Source of the DNA: Nitrososphaerota archaeon
GTDB lineage: Archaea > Thermoproteota > Nitrososphaeria > Nitrososphaerales > Nitrosopumilaceae
Assembly: GCA_013287585.1 (NCBI GenBank)
Contig: JABDDN010000003.1
Span: 1 to 64,000, forward strand
Direction: 5' to 3'
Length of the DNA stretch: 64,000 bases
The notes under the pieces were generated by a model. That model was given only the letters and a program-made list of their open reading frames with translations. It had not been told where the DNA came from and made no database searches. Both the position numbers and the translations under genes were made by a program. Positions 48,657-56,660 of this stretch are shown here, in pieces. The number at the start of each line of letters is the position of its first letter. The stretch's first letter is position 1.

Positions 48657-50204
48657 CTAATCTCTAGAATTGTCAGTCTTAATCTTTTTTCTATCTTGAT
48701 TTTGTGAATTAGTCTCTTTAGGAGATTTTTTATTATTAACATGATGTTGGTTATCATTAACTGCATTGACATTCTGCGTAGCATTTACATTATTTACTGT
48801 CCCTGATTGTGTTTGGTTATTTCTATTTTCATGAAGTCTTTTTTCATTGTCAATATGAGGTGGATTATTAACGATGTTGGAATTTTGTGTTGGATTTACA
48901 TTATTTACTGTCCCTGATTGTGTTTGGTTATTTCTATTTTCATGAAGTCTTTTTTCATTGTCAATATGAGGTGGATTATTAACGATGTTGGAATTTTGTG
49001 TTGGATTTACATTATTTACTGTCCCTGATTGTGTTTGGTTATTTCTATTTTCATGAAGTCTTTTTTCATTGTCAATATGAGGTGGATTATTAACGATGTT
49101 GGAATTTTGTGTTGGATTTACATTATTTACTGTCCCTGATTGTGTTTGGTTATTCTGTTTTGTTATAGTTGAGTTGTTAACTGGATTTGTTATTTCTGTA
49201 GTATTGAAATTATTCATATTGGCTGGCTGTGTTGCATTTGGTGTTTCAGTTGTAGGTATTTGGGGACTTGTCTCTTGGTTTTGTAGGGCCTCAATTAATT
49301 TTATCAATTTTAGTGCTTCGTCAATTTTACCCTCTGAAACAAGCTGTTTTAGTTGAATAATCATATCAGGTATATTTCCTGTCTGACTTTTGTTAGTGAC
49401 TTGAGGTACAGGTGTATTGAAAGGAGTAGTAGATGATTGTGTTACATTTTGTATTGGGTTAATTTCTTTTACCTGACTTTCGTTAGTGACTTGAGGTACA
49501 GGTGTATTGAAAGGAGTAGTAGATGATTGTGTTACATTTTGTATTGGGTTAATTTCTTTTACCTGACTTAGTCTTTGAATTTGTTTTTCTGTAAAGTCTT
49601 TAGCTCTATCTGATGTTTTCATTTTTGCAGCATCTGCAAGAAGTTGATGAGCGTCAAGGAGGAACTGATTCGCAGTTTCAAGATCATTATTTACTTGATT
49701 GGCATTCCCAGCATCAAGATTTTGTCTTGCGTCTTGCATTGTTTCATTAAATTTGGTGAAATTTATTTCCACGTTGTTCTTTATAGCAATTGTTTTTAGT
49801 CTATCTCCAAGCATTTGCTTTCTATTGATTTCACTCTTTAATTGTAACGTATCAATTTGAGTGGGTTGTTTACTTGTGGCAACAGGTGTAAGAGATGATA
49901 TTTTATCATTTATCTCCTTGAAAATTTTCATTGCAGAAAGAAAGTGTTCCTTGGAGGAAGCTTGATCTGCTTGTGAAACTGATTGTGATAACGCATCAGT
50001 TTCTTCTGAGCCTTGTTTATAGAGTTGGTTAATTTCATCAGATACTGTTGGAAGTTGGGATAATTGGATATTGATATTATCCCTTGCTTGTGTTGCAATT
50101 CTTAGCAAGACATCAAGGTTTGGATCAGCATAAGATGGAACTGGCAAATTTGTCAATACTAGACTTCCAACCAAAACAAACAAAACAAATGCTAATGATT
50201 TCAT
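48657..50204 (-). CDS. secreted coiled-coil protein with tandem Asn-rich repeats
   Basis: 515 residues. Signal peptide (LAFVLFVLVGSLVLTNLPVP), then a helical domain (about 25-220; AKMKTSDRAKDFTEKQIQRL), two 30-residue repeats (QVKEINPIQNVTQSSTTPF), a short helix, and three-plus 37-residue Asn-rich repeats (TQSGTVNNVNPTQNSNIVNN), ending in a basic tail. It overlaps the upstream membrane regulator by 4 nt, so the two are likely coexpressed and perhaps interact across the membrane, which is inference. Confidence 0.75.
   Translation of the reverse strand: MKSLAFVLFVLVGSLVLTNLPVPSYADPNLDVLLRIATQARDNINIQLSQLPTVSDEINQLYKQGSEETDALSQSVSQADQASSKEHFLSAMKIFKEINDKISSLTPVATSKQPTQIDTLQLKSEINRKQMLGDRLKTIAIKNNVEINFTKFNETMQDARQNLDAGNANQVNNDLETANQFLLDAHQLLADAAKMKTSDRAKDFTEKQIQRLSQVKEINPIQNVTQSSTTPFNTPVPQVTNESQVKEINPIQNVTQSSTTPFNTPVPQVTNKSQTGNIPDMIIQLKQLVSEGKIDEALKLIKLIEALQNQETSPQIPTTETPNATQPANMNNFNTTEITNPVNNSTITKQNNQTQSGTVNNVNPTQNSNIVNNPPHIDNEKRLHENRNNQTQSGTVNNVNPTQNSNIVNNPPHIDNEKRLHENRNNQTQSGTVNNVNPTQNSNIVNNPPHIDNEKRLHENRNNQTQSGTVNNVNATQNVNAVNDNQHHVNNKKSPKETNSQNQDRKKIKTDNSRD
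48790..49152 (-). repeat. 111-bp tandem repeat (37 residues)
   Basis: Three nearly identical 111-bp units plus a diverged fourth in the Asn-rich part of the secreted coiled-coil protein; the TTATTAACGATGTTGG element recurs every 111 bp. Near-perfect identity implies recent expansion or gene conversion. Confidence 0.9.
49398..49577 (-). repeat. 90-bp direct repeat (30 residues)
   Basis: Two tandem 90-bp copies (GACTTGAGGTACAGG at 49398 and 49488) encode the same 30-residue segment (QVKEINPIQNVTQSST core), differing by about one codon (NES versus NKS). Confidence 0.88.
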
Positions 50205-51403
50205 TCTTGATTTTCCTCCGACATTTTTCGTAGTTTAATGAGGTTTTGTTGGTCTATCTTTTCTATTTCAACAATTCCTTCTCTTTCAAGGCGTTTTACC
50301 GCACGCCAAGTTGTTGTTCGTGGCATGAGGAATTTTTTACGTAGTTCACTTTCATAGACCTGGCCTCCATTTTCAGAGATAAATGTCACGATATCTTTGT
50401 CCTCTTGGCGCAATTCAGGTTTGAGTCTAAAAATTGTTTCCTTGTCTGGTACTACAAGGTTTTCATTCTTAGAAAGTTCAATTGTTTTAACTGGTTTACT
50501 ATTTTTTGTTCTTTTGATCAAAACAACAGATACTGCAACAGCTCCCGCAATACCACCACCAATCAAAAATAAAGTATTGTCTGATGTTGGTTTTGGATTT
50601 GAAAGAGCCGTTTGTTGTTCTTGAGAAGCTGTGTTCTTTGCATCATTAGCAAGAACCTCTGCATTTGAATACTTGCCTTGACTGAATGCGGAATTGGCAT
50701 CTGCAAGTTTTGCAGTAGCTATTGGTGTCTTGATTCCTTCTGAATTAATATTGTTAATAAAATCTTGAGCTTTTGCTATAGCAAGTGTAGCAGTTTGGTT
50801 CGTACCCAAAACTCCAAACACATAGCTAATGTCAGCAGAGCCGCTTGGAAGAGTGATAAGAGATTGATTATCAACAATTTGCATATTAAGCGGATATGTA
50901 CTCATTCCAACAATTACTGTATTTTTTGGTAAGGCTAGAGAGAAATCGGTAGGCGAATCAACATGAAATGTCCATGTCTTACCACTTTTTGTCACAAGAT
51001 CAGCTGTATCATAATCGATTTTAACCACAGAAGCTCCAAGCGTTTGGATTGTTACCGAATTTATGTTAATTTGACTGGAAAGTAAAGTTCCATTTTCATC
51101 CTGAGCTACAAAGTTATCAGTTGTATTTCCAAATAGATTTACTGTAGCATCAGGTGATTGTTCATCCACGTTGATTTGATAAAAAACATGAGTAGTGCCG
51201 TCTGCATAAATGGTAAAGTCAAGAACCTTAGTTGAACTAGAACTAAATGAATACTGAGTAAATGATGAAATCGCTACTAAGAAAAAGCATACCGCTACGA
51301 CAGGTGCATTTACCATCGTTGACAGAATATATGTGATCCTTACAAAAAGCATTCCTTCAGGTAATGCATGCTCTGCTTGGACCAATTGTGCCCTTTGTTC
51401 CAT
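50201..51403 (-). CDS. membrane-anchored winged-helix regulator
   Basis: 400 residues. N-terminal TM (about 30-48, VNAPVVAVCFFLVAISSF), an extracytoplasmic beta-rich domain (about 50-270), a second TM (LFLIGGGIAGAVAVSVVLI) and a cytosolic winged helix (DIVTFISENGGQVYESELRK, TTTWRAVKRLEREGIVEIEK). This layout suits a one-component sensor passing external signals to DNA. The secreted repeat protein gene begins within its stop, so that protein may be its ligand or target. The winged helix resembles archaeal DUF7343-type domains. Confidence 0.8.
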   Translation of the reverse strand: MEQRAQLVQAEHALPEGMLFVRITYILSTMVNAPVVAVCFFLVAISSFTQYSFSSSSTKVLDFTIYADGTTHVFYQINVDEQSPDATVNLFGNTTDNFVAQDENGTLLSSQININSVTIQTLGASVVKIDYDTADLVTKSGKTWTFHVDSPTDFSLALPKNTVIVGMSTYPLNMQIVDNQSLITLPSGSADISYVFGVLGTNQTATLAIAKAQDFINNINSEGIKTPIATAKLADANSAFSQGKYSNAEVLANDAKNTASQEQQTALSNPKPTSDNTLFLIGGGIAGAVAVSVVLIKRTKNSKPVKTIELSKNENLVVPDKETIFRLKPELRQEDKDIVTFISENGGQVYESELRKKFLMPRTTTWRAVKRLEREGIVEIEKIDQQNLIKLRKMSEENQE

Positions 51404-51406
51404 AGT

Positions 51407-51730
51407 TTAATACCTTAGGTTCATCGTTTGGACAATATTCTGGAATCTTTGGAATTCTTGGAAGAATCTGATTCCTTTTTCGGTAATCACAAAGAGGCGG
51501 TTTCTGTTGTCCTTCATTGACTCTACTAGGCCTGCATCAATTAGTTTTTGACACTTTTCAAGCACTGCATAGTGTGATAGGTTTGCTCGTCTTGAGATAG
51601 CAGATACAATTACGCCTTGTGTACCTCCGTCCATGGTTACACCTAAAATATCGGAAATTATGCCCATTTCCGATCTGTATTGTTGTTTTGACATGCCATC
51701 TCTATAGAATCGATGTTTTATCAGGGACAT
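51407..51730 (-). CDS. small winged-helix DNA-binding protein
   Basis: 107 residues. A compact winged helix of the archaeal HTH_45 type: GVIVSAISRRANLSHYAVLE (helix-turn-helix), KCQKLIDAGLV and the wing RNRLFVITEKGIRFFQEFQR. The start may be 51730 or the Met13 at 51694 (SKQQYRSEMGII), where the family similarity begins. It precedes the membrane regulator by only 3 nt. A perfect 10-bp direct repeat directly upstream could be its operator. Confidence 0.85.
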   Translation of the reverse strand: MSLIKHRFYRDGMSKQQYRSEMGIISDILGVTMDGGTQGVIVSAISRRANLSHYAVLEKCQKLIDAGLVESMKDNRNRLFVITEKGIRFFQEFQRFQNIVQTMNLRY

Positions 51731-51743
51731 CGTGAAATGTCAC

Positions 51744-51765
51744 AGCGGAACGGCTAGCGGAACGG
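51744..51765. promoter_or_regulatory. direct repeat AGCGGAACGG x2
   Basis: Two perfect copies of AGCGGAACGG (51744-51753 and 51756-51765) separated by 2 bp (12-bp phase, near one helical turn), 14-36 bp upstream of the winged-helix gene. GC-rich against the AT-rich surround. A dimeric repressor site, possibly autoregulatory, is a reasonable reading. Confidence 0.5.
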
Positions 51766-51863
51766 GTGTTTCATAGTTTGAAATTGCCAAAAATTGTCAA
51801 TTTGTGTTGGCGGGGGCGACTAAAATTAGAGAGATTCTAGCTGTTATTTAATTAAAAAGAAAT

Positions 51864-51954
51864 GGAGGTTTGGCTTCAAACCCCCCGATTACGGAATTAT
51901 AACCCAACGCGCCAAACGACTCTGGCTCTTTTGGGTAGCCAACTTGCCTACAAG
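51864..51954 (+). ncRNA. candidate structured RNA (four hairpins)
   Basis: Intergenic segment with successive stems: GGTTTG/CAAACC (51867-51882, GCTT loop), CCG/CGG (51885-51894), ACCCAA/TTGGGT (51902-51936, with inner GCC/GGC) and CTTG/CAAG (51943-51954); GGCT (51872-51875) can also close with AGCC (51937-51940). A TATA-like TTATTTAATTAAAA (51844-51857) lies just upstream on the plus strand. It is not a recognisable tRNA, and the class is unknown. Confidence 0.45.
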
Positions 51955-52138
51955 AAGCAATATGAAGTTAATAGAGATGTTAGATCGTCAAAATTAAACA
52001 AAAACATGTGTGATTAGGTACTAGGCATTCTATAGTTTGATTATAGCCATAAATTCAACAACTTATGATTATGGAAAGCGAATCATCTATTAAAAAACAA
52101 GACATATTTAACGAATTTAAAATCTGACATGACATAAC

Positions 52139-52522
52139 TTGAAAAATGGCAACGGCAAAGCGCACTTGGTTCCTATTGTAGAAGACATCCTGTCAATAGA
52201 TCCTGGAATGAGGTTTGCGGCAATAATAGATCTTAAAGGAAACATATCTGAAGCCATTATGAAGGAAGGAAAAACTTCGCTTAAAACCCAAAGAGAGGAA
52301 GAGCATTTTTGCAAACAAGTTGCACTCAGAAGGAAGATGCGAAAGCAATTTGACAAAAGCCTAGGACCGGTAAACTATGTTCATATTGAACGTGAAAAAG
52401 TGACTCAAATTGTAGTATATCCAAAGCGGAAAACAGTGTATGTCACAATAGAGCCAAATGTTGATATTAAAAGAAAACTGGAAATTGTGGAATTAATTAA
52501 AAAGAAAACAGTACGTTTGTAG
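52139..52522 (+). CDS. DUF6659-like conserved archaeal protein
   Basis: 127 residues from TTG 52139. Roadblock-like character: IDPGMRFAAIIDLKGNISEA, a helical middle (KQVALRRKMRKQFDKSLG) and a terminal strand pair (VYPKRKTVYVTIEPNVDI). Such small proteins are multi-copy in this phylum, but the role is not known. No signal peptide. The gap upstream carries the four-hairpin segment. Confidence 0.65.
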   Translation: MKNGNGKAHLVPIVEDILSIDPGMRFAAIIDLKGNISEAIMKEGKTSLKTQREEEHFCKQVALRRKMRKQFDKSLGPVNYVHIEREKVTQIVVYPKRKTVYVTIEPNVDIKRKLEIVELIKKKTVRL

Positions 52523-52573
52523 AAATAAGAAAAATTAGGAAAAGAAAATTAGTTTTTGGAAGTTGGACAGCAC

Positions 52574-52918
52574 TTATTCAGATGATGGTTCTGCTGCAGG
52601 TTGTGGAGAACCTTCTCCTACTACTTCAGCAGTAGCAAATCGTCCACCCACTTGAGTGACTTTGATTTTTGCATTTTGTCCTATTTGTCCACCTTTGACA
52701 AATATCACAAAGCCATCTACTCTTGTAATACCGTCTCCCTTTCTACTAATTTCTGTTATGGATACGTCGTATTCCTTGCCAGTTTCTACTGGTTTTGGCC
52801 TGTCATCAAATCGTCTACCGCCGCCTCCAAAGCGTCTACCACCGCCGCCAAACCTTCGACCGCCGCCGTAGCCTCGGTTATCAGAACTTTCGCCAAAACC
52901 GCCTTCGTTATAGCTCAT
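52574..52918 (-). CDS. RGG-rich TRAM-domain RNA-binding protein
   Basis: 114 residues. The N-terminal 40 residues are Gly/Arg-rich (RGYGGGRRFGGGGRRFGGG), then a TRAM domain (EYDVSITEISRKGDGITRVD to VIFVKGGQIGQNAKIKVTQV) and an acidic Ala/Pro tail. TRAM proteins in archaea act as RNA chaperones, sometimes cold-induced. The RGG extension makes it resemble bacterial cold-shock and RGG proteins in layout. A strong ribosome-binding site precedes it. Confidence 0.88.
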   Translation of the reverse strand: MSYNEGGFGESSDNRGYGGGRRFGGGGRRFGGGGRRFDDRPKPVETGKEYDVSITEISRKGDGITRVDGFVIFVKGGQIGQNAKIKVTQVGGRFATAEVVGEGSPQPAAEPSSE

Positions 52919-52925
52919 CGTTACA

Positions 52926-52932
52926 CCTCCTT
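52926..52932 (-). promoter_or_regulatory. strong Shine-Dalgarno AAGGAGG
   Basis: AAGGAGG ends 7 nt before the ATG of the TRAM gene, an unusually complete ribosome-binding site for this genome. Together with a TATA-like TTTATTTAAATTG at about 52990-53002 it implies a leader of about 50 nt and high expression. Confidence 0.6.
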
Positions 52933-53171
52933 CCTAAATTCCCATGAATTCATACCATATAAAATCTGATCAGATATTCAATTTCACAATTTAAATAAAC
53001 TTAGTAAGAATCTAGCCTAGTTACAAACAATATTACATTCAAGTTTTACCATTTTTGCAAGAAATCATTTACTTGAGATTATATCAGATATTTGGAAAAT
53101 GAGGTCAAGGTATCTAATGAGTGAATCTATTAACTTTTTATATATTGCAAATTACATTATTGATAAGCAAT

Positions 53172-53741
53172 ATGTTTGAGAGGTTCAAAAAAAATCGTAA
53201 TAAATTAAATGAATTTTCCTCAGAAAAAGAACCCGAAAGTAGTGTTATGGTTGAAGACACACATTATGAACCTCAAAAGGCAGAATCTCCTAAAATTGAG
53301 CACAAAGTTGTTGAACAAGTAAAAATACCGGAACCTATTGAACAATTCAACATGAGTCAACCAACTGAAGACATTGGAATAAGATCGCTTATGGATAAAC
53401 GAACAAAACTTGAAGAAGCAATAGATTACGTTGGTCTATTAATCAAGAATCTCAAAGATAAGCGTACAAAACTTGAGAAGAGTATTGAAGATGAATCTGT
53501 TGATATTAAAAATCTTAAAGAGAAGTTACTCAAGGTAGGTCAGTATATTGATGAGGAAAGACATGGAATCAAAGTACTACAACAAAAAAGAACAGATGTA
53601 GAAAAAGAAGCAGATGATGTGGGCACAATGATTAACAATCTACGAGAAAAACTCATGTCCATTGATAGCATAGTAAATGAAGAAGGTAATAAGATAGAGA
53701 AATTTAAGGAATCACGTCCAAAATCTGAATCTTCATTATAA
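53172..53741 (+). CDS. coiled-coil protein
   Basis: About 189 residues from ATG 53172 (leader and TATA TTTTTATATATTG place transcription near 53165, so the longer in-frame start at 53121 is unlikely). N-terminal basic region (FERFKKNRNKLNEFSS), then an imperfect helical repeat of about 25 residues (MDKRTKLEEAIDYVGLLIKN, KDKRTKLEKSIEDESVDIKN, LREKLMSIDSIVNEEGNKIE). Cytosolic, no membrane segment. Structural or scaffolding role inferred. Confidence 0.7.
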   Translation: MFERFKKNRNKLNEFSSEKEPESSVMVEDTHYEPQKAESPKIEHKVVEQVKIPEPIEQFNMSQPTEDIGIRSLMDKRTKLEEAIDYVGLLIKNLKDKRTKLEKSIEDESVDIKNLKEKLLKVGQYIDEERHGIKVLQQKRTDVEKEADDVGTMINNLREKLMSIDSIVNEEGNKIEKFKESRPKSESSL

Positions 53742-53742
53742 C

Positions 53743-54117
53743 CTAGAAAGTAAAACTTTCTTTTAGCATTGAACTTAGGTTTTCCTTAATATCAAGTTCA
53801 GAAGAAACCGAATCCAAATCTCCTATCAAAACCTCAGCGGCAAGACATTGATTTTTAGAGAATTGATAATAACATTCTAGTCTTTCTTGGTATGTCTTGG
53901 CATTGTGAAATGTTTCCCAAAAATTTTCAGATGCGTGTTGTACAAACAATAGAAACTTGCGTATAGCTTCTTCAATTTCTGGTGATTGACTATCTTTTGT
54001 CAATCCAATTAAGATCTGCTCAAGTTTGCTCTCCAAGTTTGATTCGTATATCATATGATAAAGATCAATTTCTTTTGTCATGCAATTCGTATGCAAGTGT
54101 ATCATAAAAGTATTCAT
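53743..54117 (-). CDS. hypothetical helical protein
   Basis: 124 residues; the likely start is ATG 54081 (TKEIDLYHMIYES). Predominantly helical: ESNLESKLEQILIGLTKD, EEAIRKFLLFVQHASENFWE, LAAEVLIGDLDSVSSELDIK. No recognised family, signal peptide or metal motif. Convergent with the coiled-coil gene (1-nt gap). Its promoter side abuts the ~215-nt structured RNA region. Confidence 0.6.
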   Translation of the reverse strand: MNTFMIHLHTNCMTKEIDLYHMIYESNLESKLEQILIGLTKDSQSPEIEEAIRKFLLFVQHASENFWETFHNAKTYQERLECYYQFSKNQCLAAEVLIGDLDSVSSELDIKENLSSMLKESFTF

Positions 54118-54235
54118 TGAATAATTTTCAAGAAAAATTGTATAATGATATAGTAACTACATGTTTTAAAAAGATCTTGAAATTTTAAACTCAAATTTGC
54201 ATAAAACTTTAAATAATTTAATCACGTATTATATG

Positions 54236-54450
54236 TCCCTATCAAAGGAATATCCTTCCGAGATAGGCATCATGCAGAAAACAGGCAACGCGGTCAAGGA
54301 AAAACCCTTCCGCACGAAAGGACTAAGTCGGTCTATGGGATGAAAGACTCCCAAGAAACGATGACAAAGGTCATCGACAGGCTTATGGATCCCTTAAAAG
54401 ATCCTACCTTGCGCTTGGCGTGTCTAATACACGCTCATGCATGATTAAAT
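54236..54450 (+). ncRNA. candidate ~215-nt structured RNA of unknown class
   Basis: A TATA-like TTTAAATAATTTAA (about 54208-54220) precedes by about 25 nt a segment that folds into: a 5' hairpin CCTATC/GATAGG with inner AAGGA/TCCTT; a long-range 8-bp helix ATCATGCA (54269-54276) with TGCATGAT (54438-54445); internal hairpins GCGG-AAGG/CCTT-CCGC, GATGAC/GTCATC and GGATC/GATCC; and a 3' hairpin GCGTGT/ACACGC followed by a T-rich end. No open reading frame and higher GC than its flanks. The hallmark GGAAAGTCC of RNase P RNA and the SRP helix-8 motif were not found. Confidence 0.6.
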
Positions 54451-54552
54451 TTTTCCCACAGTCAATTTTGTTTTAATTAAAATCGACAAATTTATGGAAT
54501 TTATTAGAATGTATTATACAATAATAGGACTGCATTGTGAGTATCAAAATAA

Positions 54553-55821
54553 ATGTCTAGTGCAAAGAACAGTAAGTGGATATGGTATCTTTTTCCTTCA
54601 AACGTTGTCACCCAAGGTCTATGTACTGTCATCCCATTGTATGTAATTTTTCTTGGAGGAAATATTGGTGAAATTGCAATTATTGTTGCTATGCAAAATG
54701 GCGCCTCTGCTTTTGGCGCCATATTTTGGGGAAAGATAATAGATAGATTTCATGTACGGCGCACAGTTCTTTTGGTCACTTTTTTTGTTGTGATGCTTTG
54801 CAGTCTTATGATGTATTTTACAAACAGCATTAATGTCCTTTATGTAATTTCTCCTCTACTTGGTTTCTTTATAGTAGGCAAAAATCCTGTTGCACAATTA
54901 CTTGTAATGGAATCTATTCATAAAAATCAATGGAGATGGTTATTTGCAAGAACTTCAATAATTGGAACTTTTGGTATGCTTGGTGCAATGATAATTGGTG
55001 CTATAGGAAGTGTGTATTTTGATTTAAAACCATATTTTTTGATATGTGCAGCAGCGTGTGTAGCTACAATGGGTCTTAGTATGACAATCAAAGAATCTCA
55101 GTTCCATTTGGAAAGGAGTAGTATAGCACATTCAATCCATGGTTTACGATATGTATTTTCACATTTCCATGTTGACTTGCCAAAGATTCCAGAGCTGCAT
55201 GACTATAAGCACATAATTACAATTTTTAAGGGAAGAGTAACTGACGAGATAGGCGTTTTCTATATTACTAACTTTTTATTTTATCTTGGTAGTAATATCT
55301 ATTTTACTGCTTTTACACCATTTCTAAAAAATTATGGGTTTTCAAACTCTGATGTTTTTTTGATTTACATGATTCAAACTGCAGCAATGATCTCAGTTTT
55401 CTTTTTGGCCCCACGATTTATATCAAAAATGGGAGAGGAACGCTCCATATCGTTATCATATGTGCCAAGAATAGCTGCAGTAGTAATAGCTGGATTGTTT
55501 ATTCCAATAACAATAGGCCAAGGGTCTTTTGCAGTAGCAATTATTTCAGCTTCTTTAATGGTCATTGCTTTTTCAATTTTTAGTACTGCAACTTCAATTA
55601 TTTTTTTCAAAAGCATTCCCCAGGGTTTTGAAGGAAAATATCTTGGAGTGAACAGCTCAATTACAACGGTTGGCCTTTTTATTGGTGCCTTGTGTACTGG
55701 GCAGCTTGCAAATTCGTTTGGATATACAATAACATATGCTGTTGCCTCTGGAATCCTAGTTACCTCTTTTGCTTTGTTTAGAGTATATCTTCGCTACAGG
55801 CTATCAGATAAAACTGACTAG
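54553..55821 (+). CDS. major facilitator superfamily transporter
   Basis: 422 residues with about twelve hydrophobic segments. MFS features include FGAIFWGKIIDRFHVRRTVL (between TM2 and TM3), a long central cytosolic loop (about 190-235) and PQGFEGKYLGVNSSITTVGL in the second half. Substrate unknown. Start ATG 54553; its stop overlaps that of the convergent ESCRT-III gene 2 by 4 nt. Confidence 0.88.
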   Translation: MSSAKNSKWIWYLFPSNVVTQGLCTVIPLYVIFLGGNIGEIAIIVAMQNGASAFGAIFWGKIIDRFHVRRTVLLVTFFVVMLCSLMMYFTNSINVLYVISPLLGFFIVGKNPVAQLLVMESIHKNQWRWLFARTSIIGTFGMLGAMIIGAIGSVYFDLKPYFLICAAACVATMGLSMTIKESQFHLERSSIAHSIHGLRYVFSHFHVDLPKIPELHDYKHIITIFKGRVTDEIGVFYITNFLFYLGSNIYFTAFTPFLKNYGFSNSDVFLIYMIQTAAMISVFFLAPRFISKMGEERSISLSYVPRIAAVVIAGLFIPITIGQGSFAVAIISASLMVIAFSIFSTATSIIFFKSIPQGFEGKYLGVNSSITTVGLFIGALCTGQLANSFGYTITYAVASGILVTSFALFRVYLRYRLSDKTD

Positions 55822-56456
55822 ATGTAACGAGCAGAAGATTGACCTTGACCAGCAGGCATGGATGGTAGTTTGTCGTTTACTGCCGCCTCTGCAACTGCTG
55901 CTGCTTCTTGGAGTATCTTTTCTGATTCTTCGGTTGTTGCTTCTGAATCGATTCCAAAGTCGCCACTGTGGAATGTGTCTGTCATCAAACCGTTGAGCAT
56001 TTCAGTCATTCCACCTAGCTCACGATCTGCTTCTGGCATGAATTTGATTAGTGATGATCTGAGGTTCTTCATCAAACCTATTGTTGGCATTATAGTAACA
56101 ACAGTGTCTCCAAGATCGTGGAATGTGCTTAGTCTGAGCTCAATTTGCTCAAGTGCCATTCTTGCATTTCCTAAGAGCTTGGTTACCTTGCGTACTTCTG
56201 CTAATTCTTTTGATAAAACTTTGCTAGCGGTAAGATCATGTTGTTGTGTTGCAACTACAATTCTTTTGAAAAGTTTTTCATCTCTTTGTTTTAGTTTTGT
56301 AATCATTCCATCTAATTTTGAAATTTGAGTTTGAAGTCTTTTTATCGCAGTCTCCATTCTTGGCTTTAGTGCACCTTTTGGTTTTATAGCGTCATTGAAT
56401 CTTTCACCAATGCTTGGTGTCTGTGGTCTTTGCCAGTTATTTGCGAAAGTTGTCAT
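55818..56456 (-). CDS. cdvB: ESCRT-III-like cell division protein CdvB paralogue 2
   Basis: 212 residues, closely similar along its length to the gene at 23052-23693: KPKGALKPRMETAIKRLQTQ, LGNARMALEQIELRLSTFHD, ESEKILQEAAAVAEAAVNDK. The C-terminus KLPSMPAGQG resembles a MIM2-type motif for CdvC. The N-terminus (ANNWQRPQTPSIGERFND) and the tail diverge most, as in the other paralogue. It likely copolymerises or acts in the same division or membrane-remodelling step. The shared promoter element argues for co-regulation. Confidence 0.9.
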   Translation of the reverse strand: MTTFANNWQRPQTPSIGERFNDAIKPKGALKPRMETAIKRLQTQISKLDGMITKLKQRDEKLFKRIVVATQQHDLTASKVLSKELAEVRKVTKLLGNARMALEQIELRLSTFHDLGDTVVTIMPTIGLMKNLRSSLIKFMPEADRELGGMTEMLNGLMTDTFHSGDFGIDSEATTEESEKILQEAAAVAEAAVNDKLPSMPAGQGQSSARYI

Positions 56457-56488
56457 GGTAACGACTAAGAAAATTAGTTATTAATTAA

Positions 56489-56533
56489 AGGTGTGAAATG
56501 AGGTTCACAGTATGCTAAATTTAGCTAACAAAA
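56489..56533 (-). promoter_or_regulatory. palindromic promoter element of ESCRT-III gene 2
   Basis: GCTAAATTTAGCTAACAAAA (56514-56533, plus strand) starts 58 nt from the first base of the start codon (56456), and AGGTGT lies at 56489-56494. Both match the element at 23726-23770 with identical spacing, while the sequence around them is diverged. Confidence 0.7.
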
Positions 56534-56660
56534 CCGTGCTTGCCTCAAGTATCAACATATGCAAAAACAATGTTTTTTCCTGTTTTTATAACAAAAATAT
56601 GAAAATTTGTGGATAACCTAAATTGGATACATCCTACGAACCTATCCTAGAAGCAAAGAA

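Noticed and set aside
51864-51954. tRNA gene, possibly intron-containing
   Set aside because: No T-arm (TTCRA) or D-arm consensus in the right place on either strand, and no anticodon arm with acceptable pairing.
54236-54450. RNase P RNA or SRP RNA
   Set aside because: A GACAGGCTTAT stretch hints at RNase P region V, but the universal GGAAAGTCC block and the correct P4 pairing are absent; the SRP helix-8 motif is absent. Kept only as an unassigned structured RNA.
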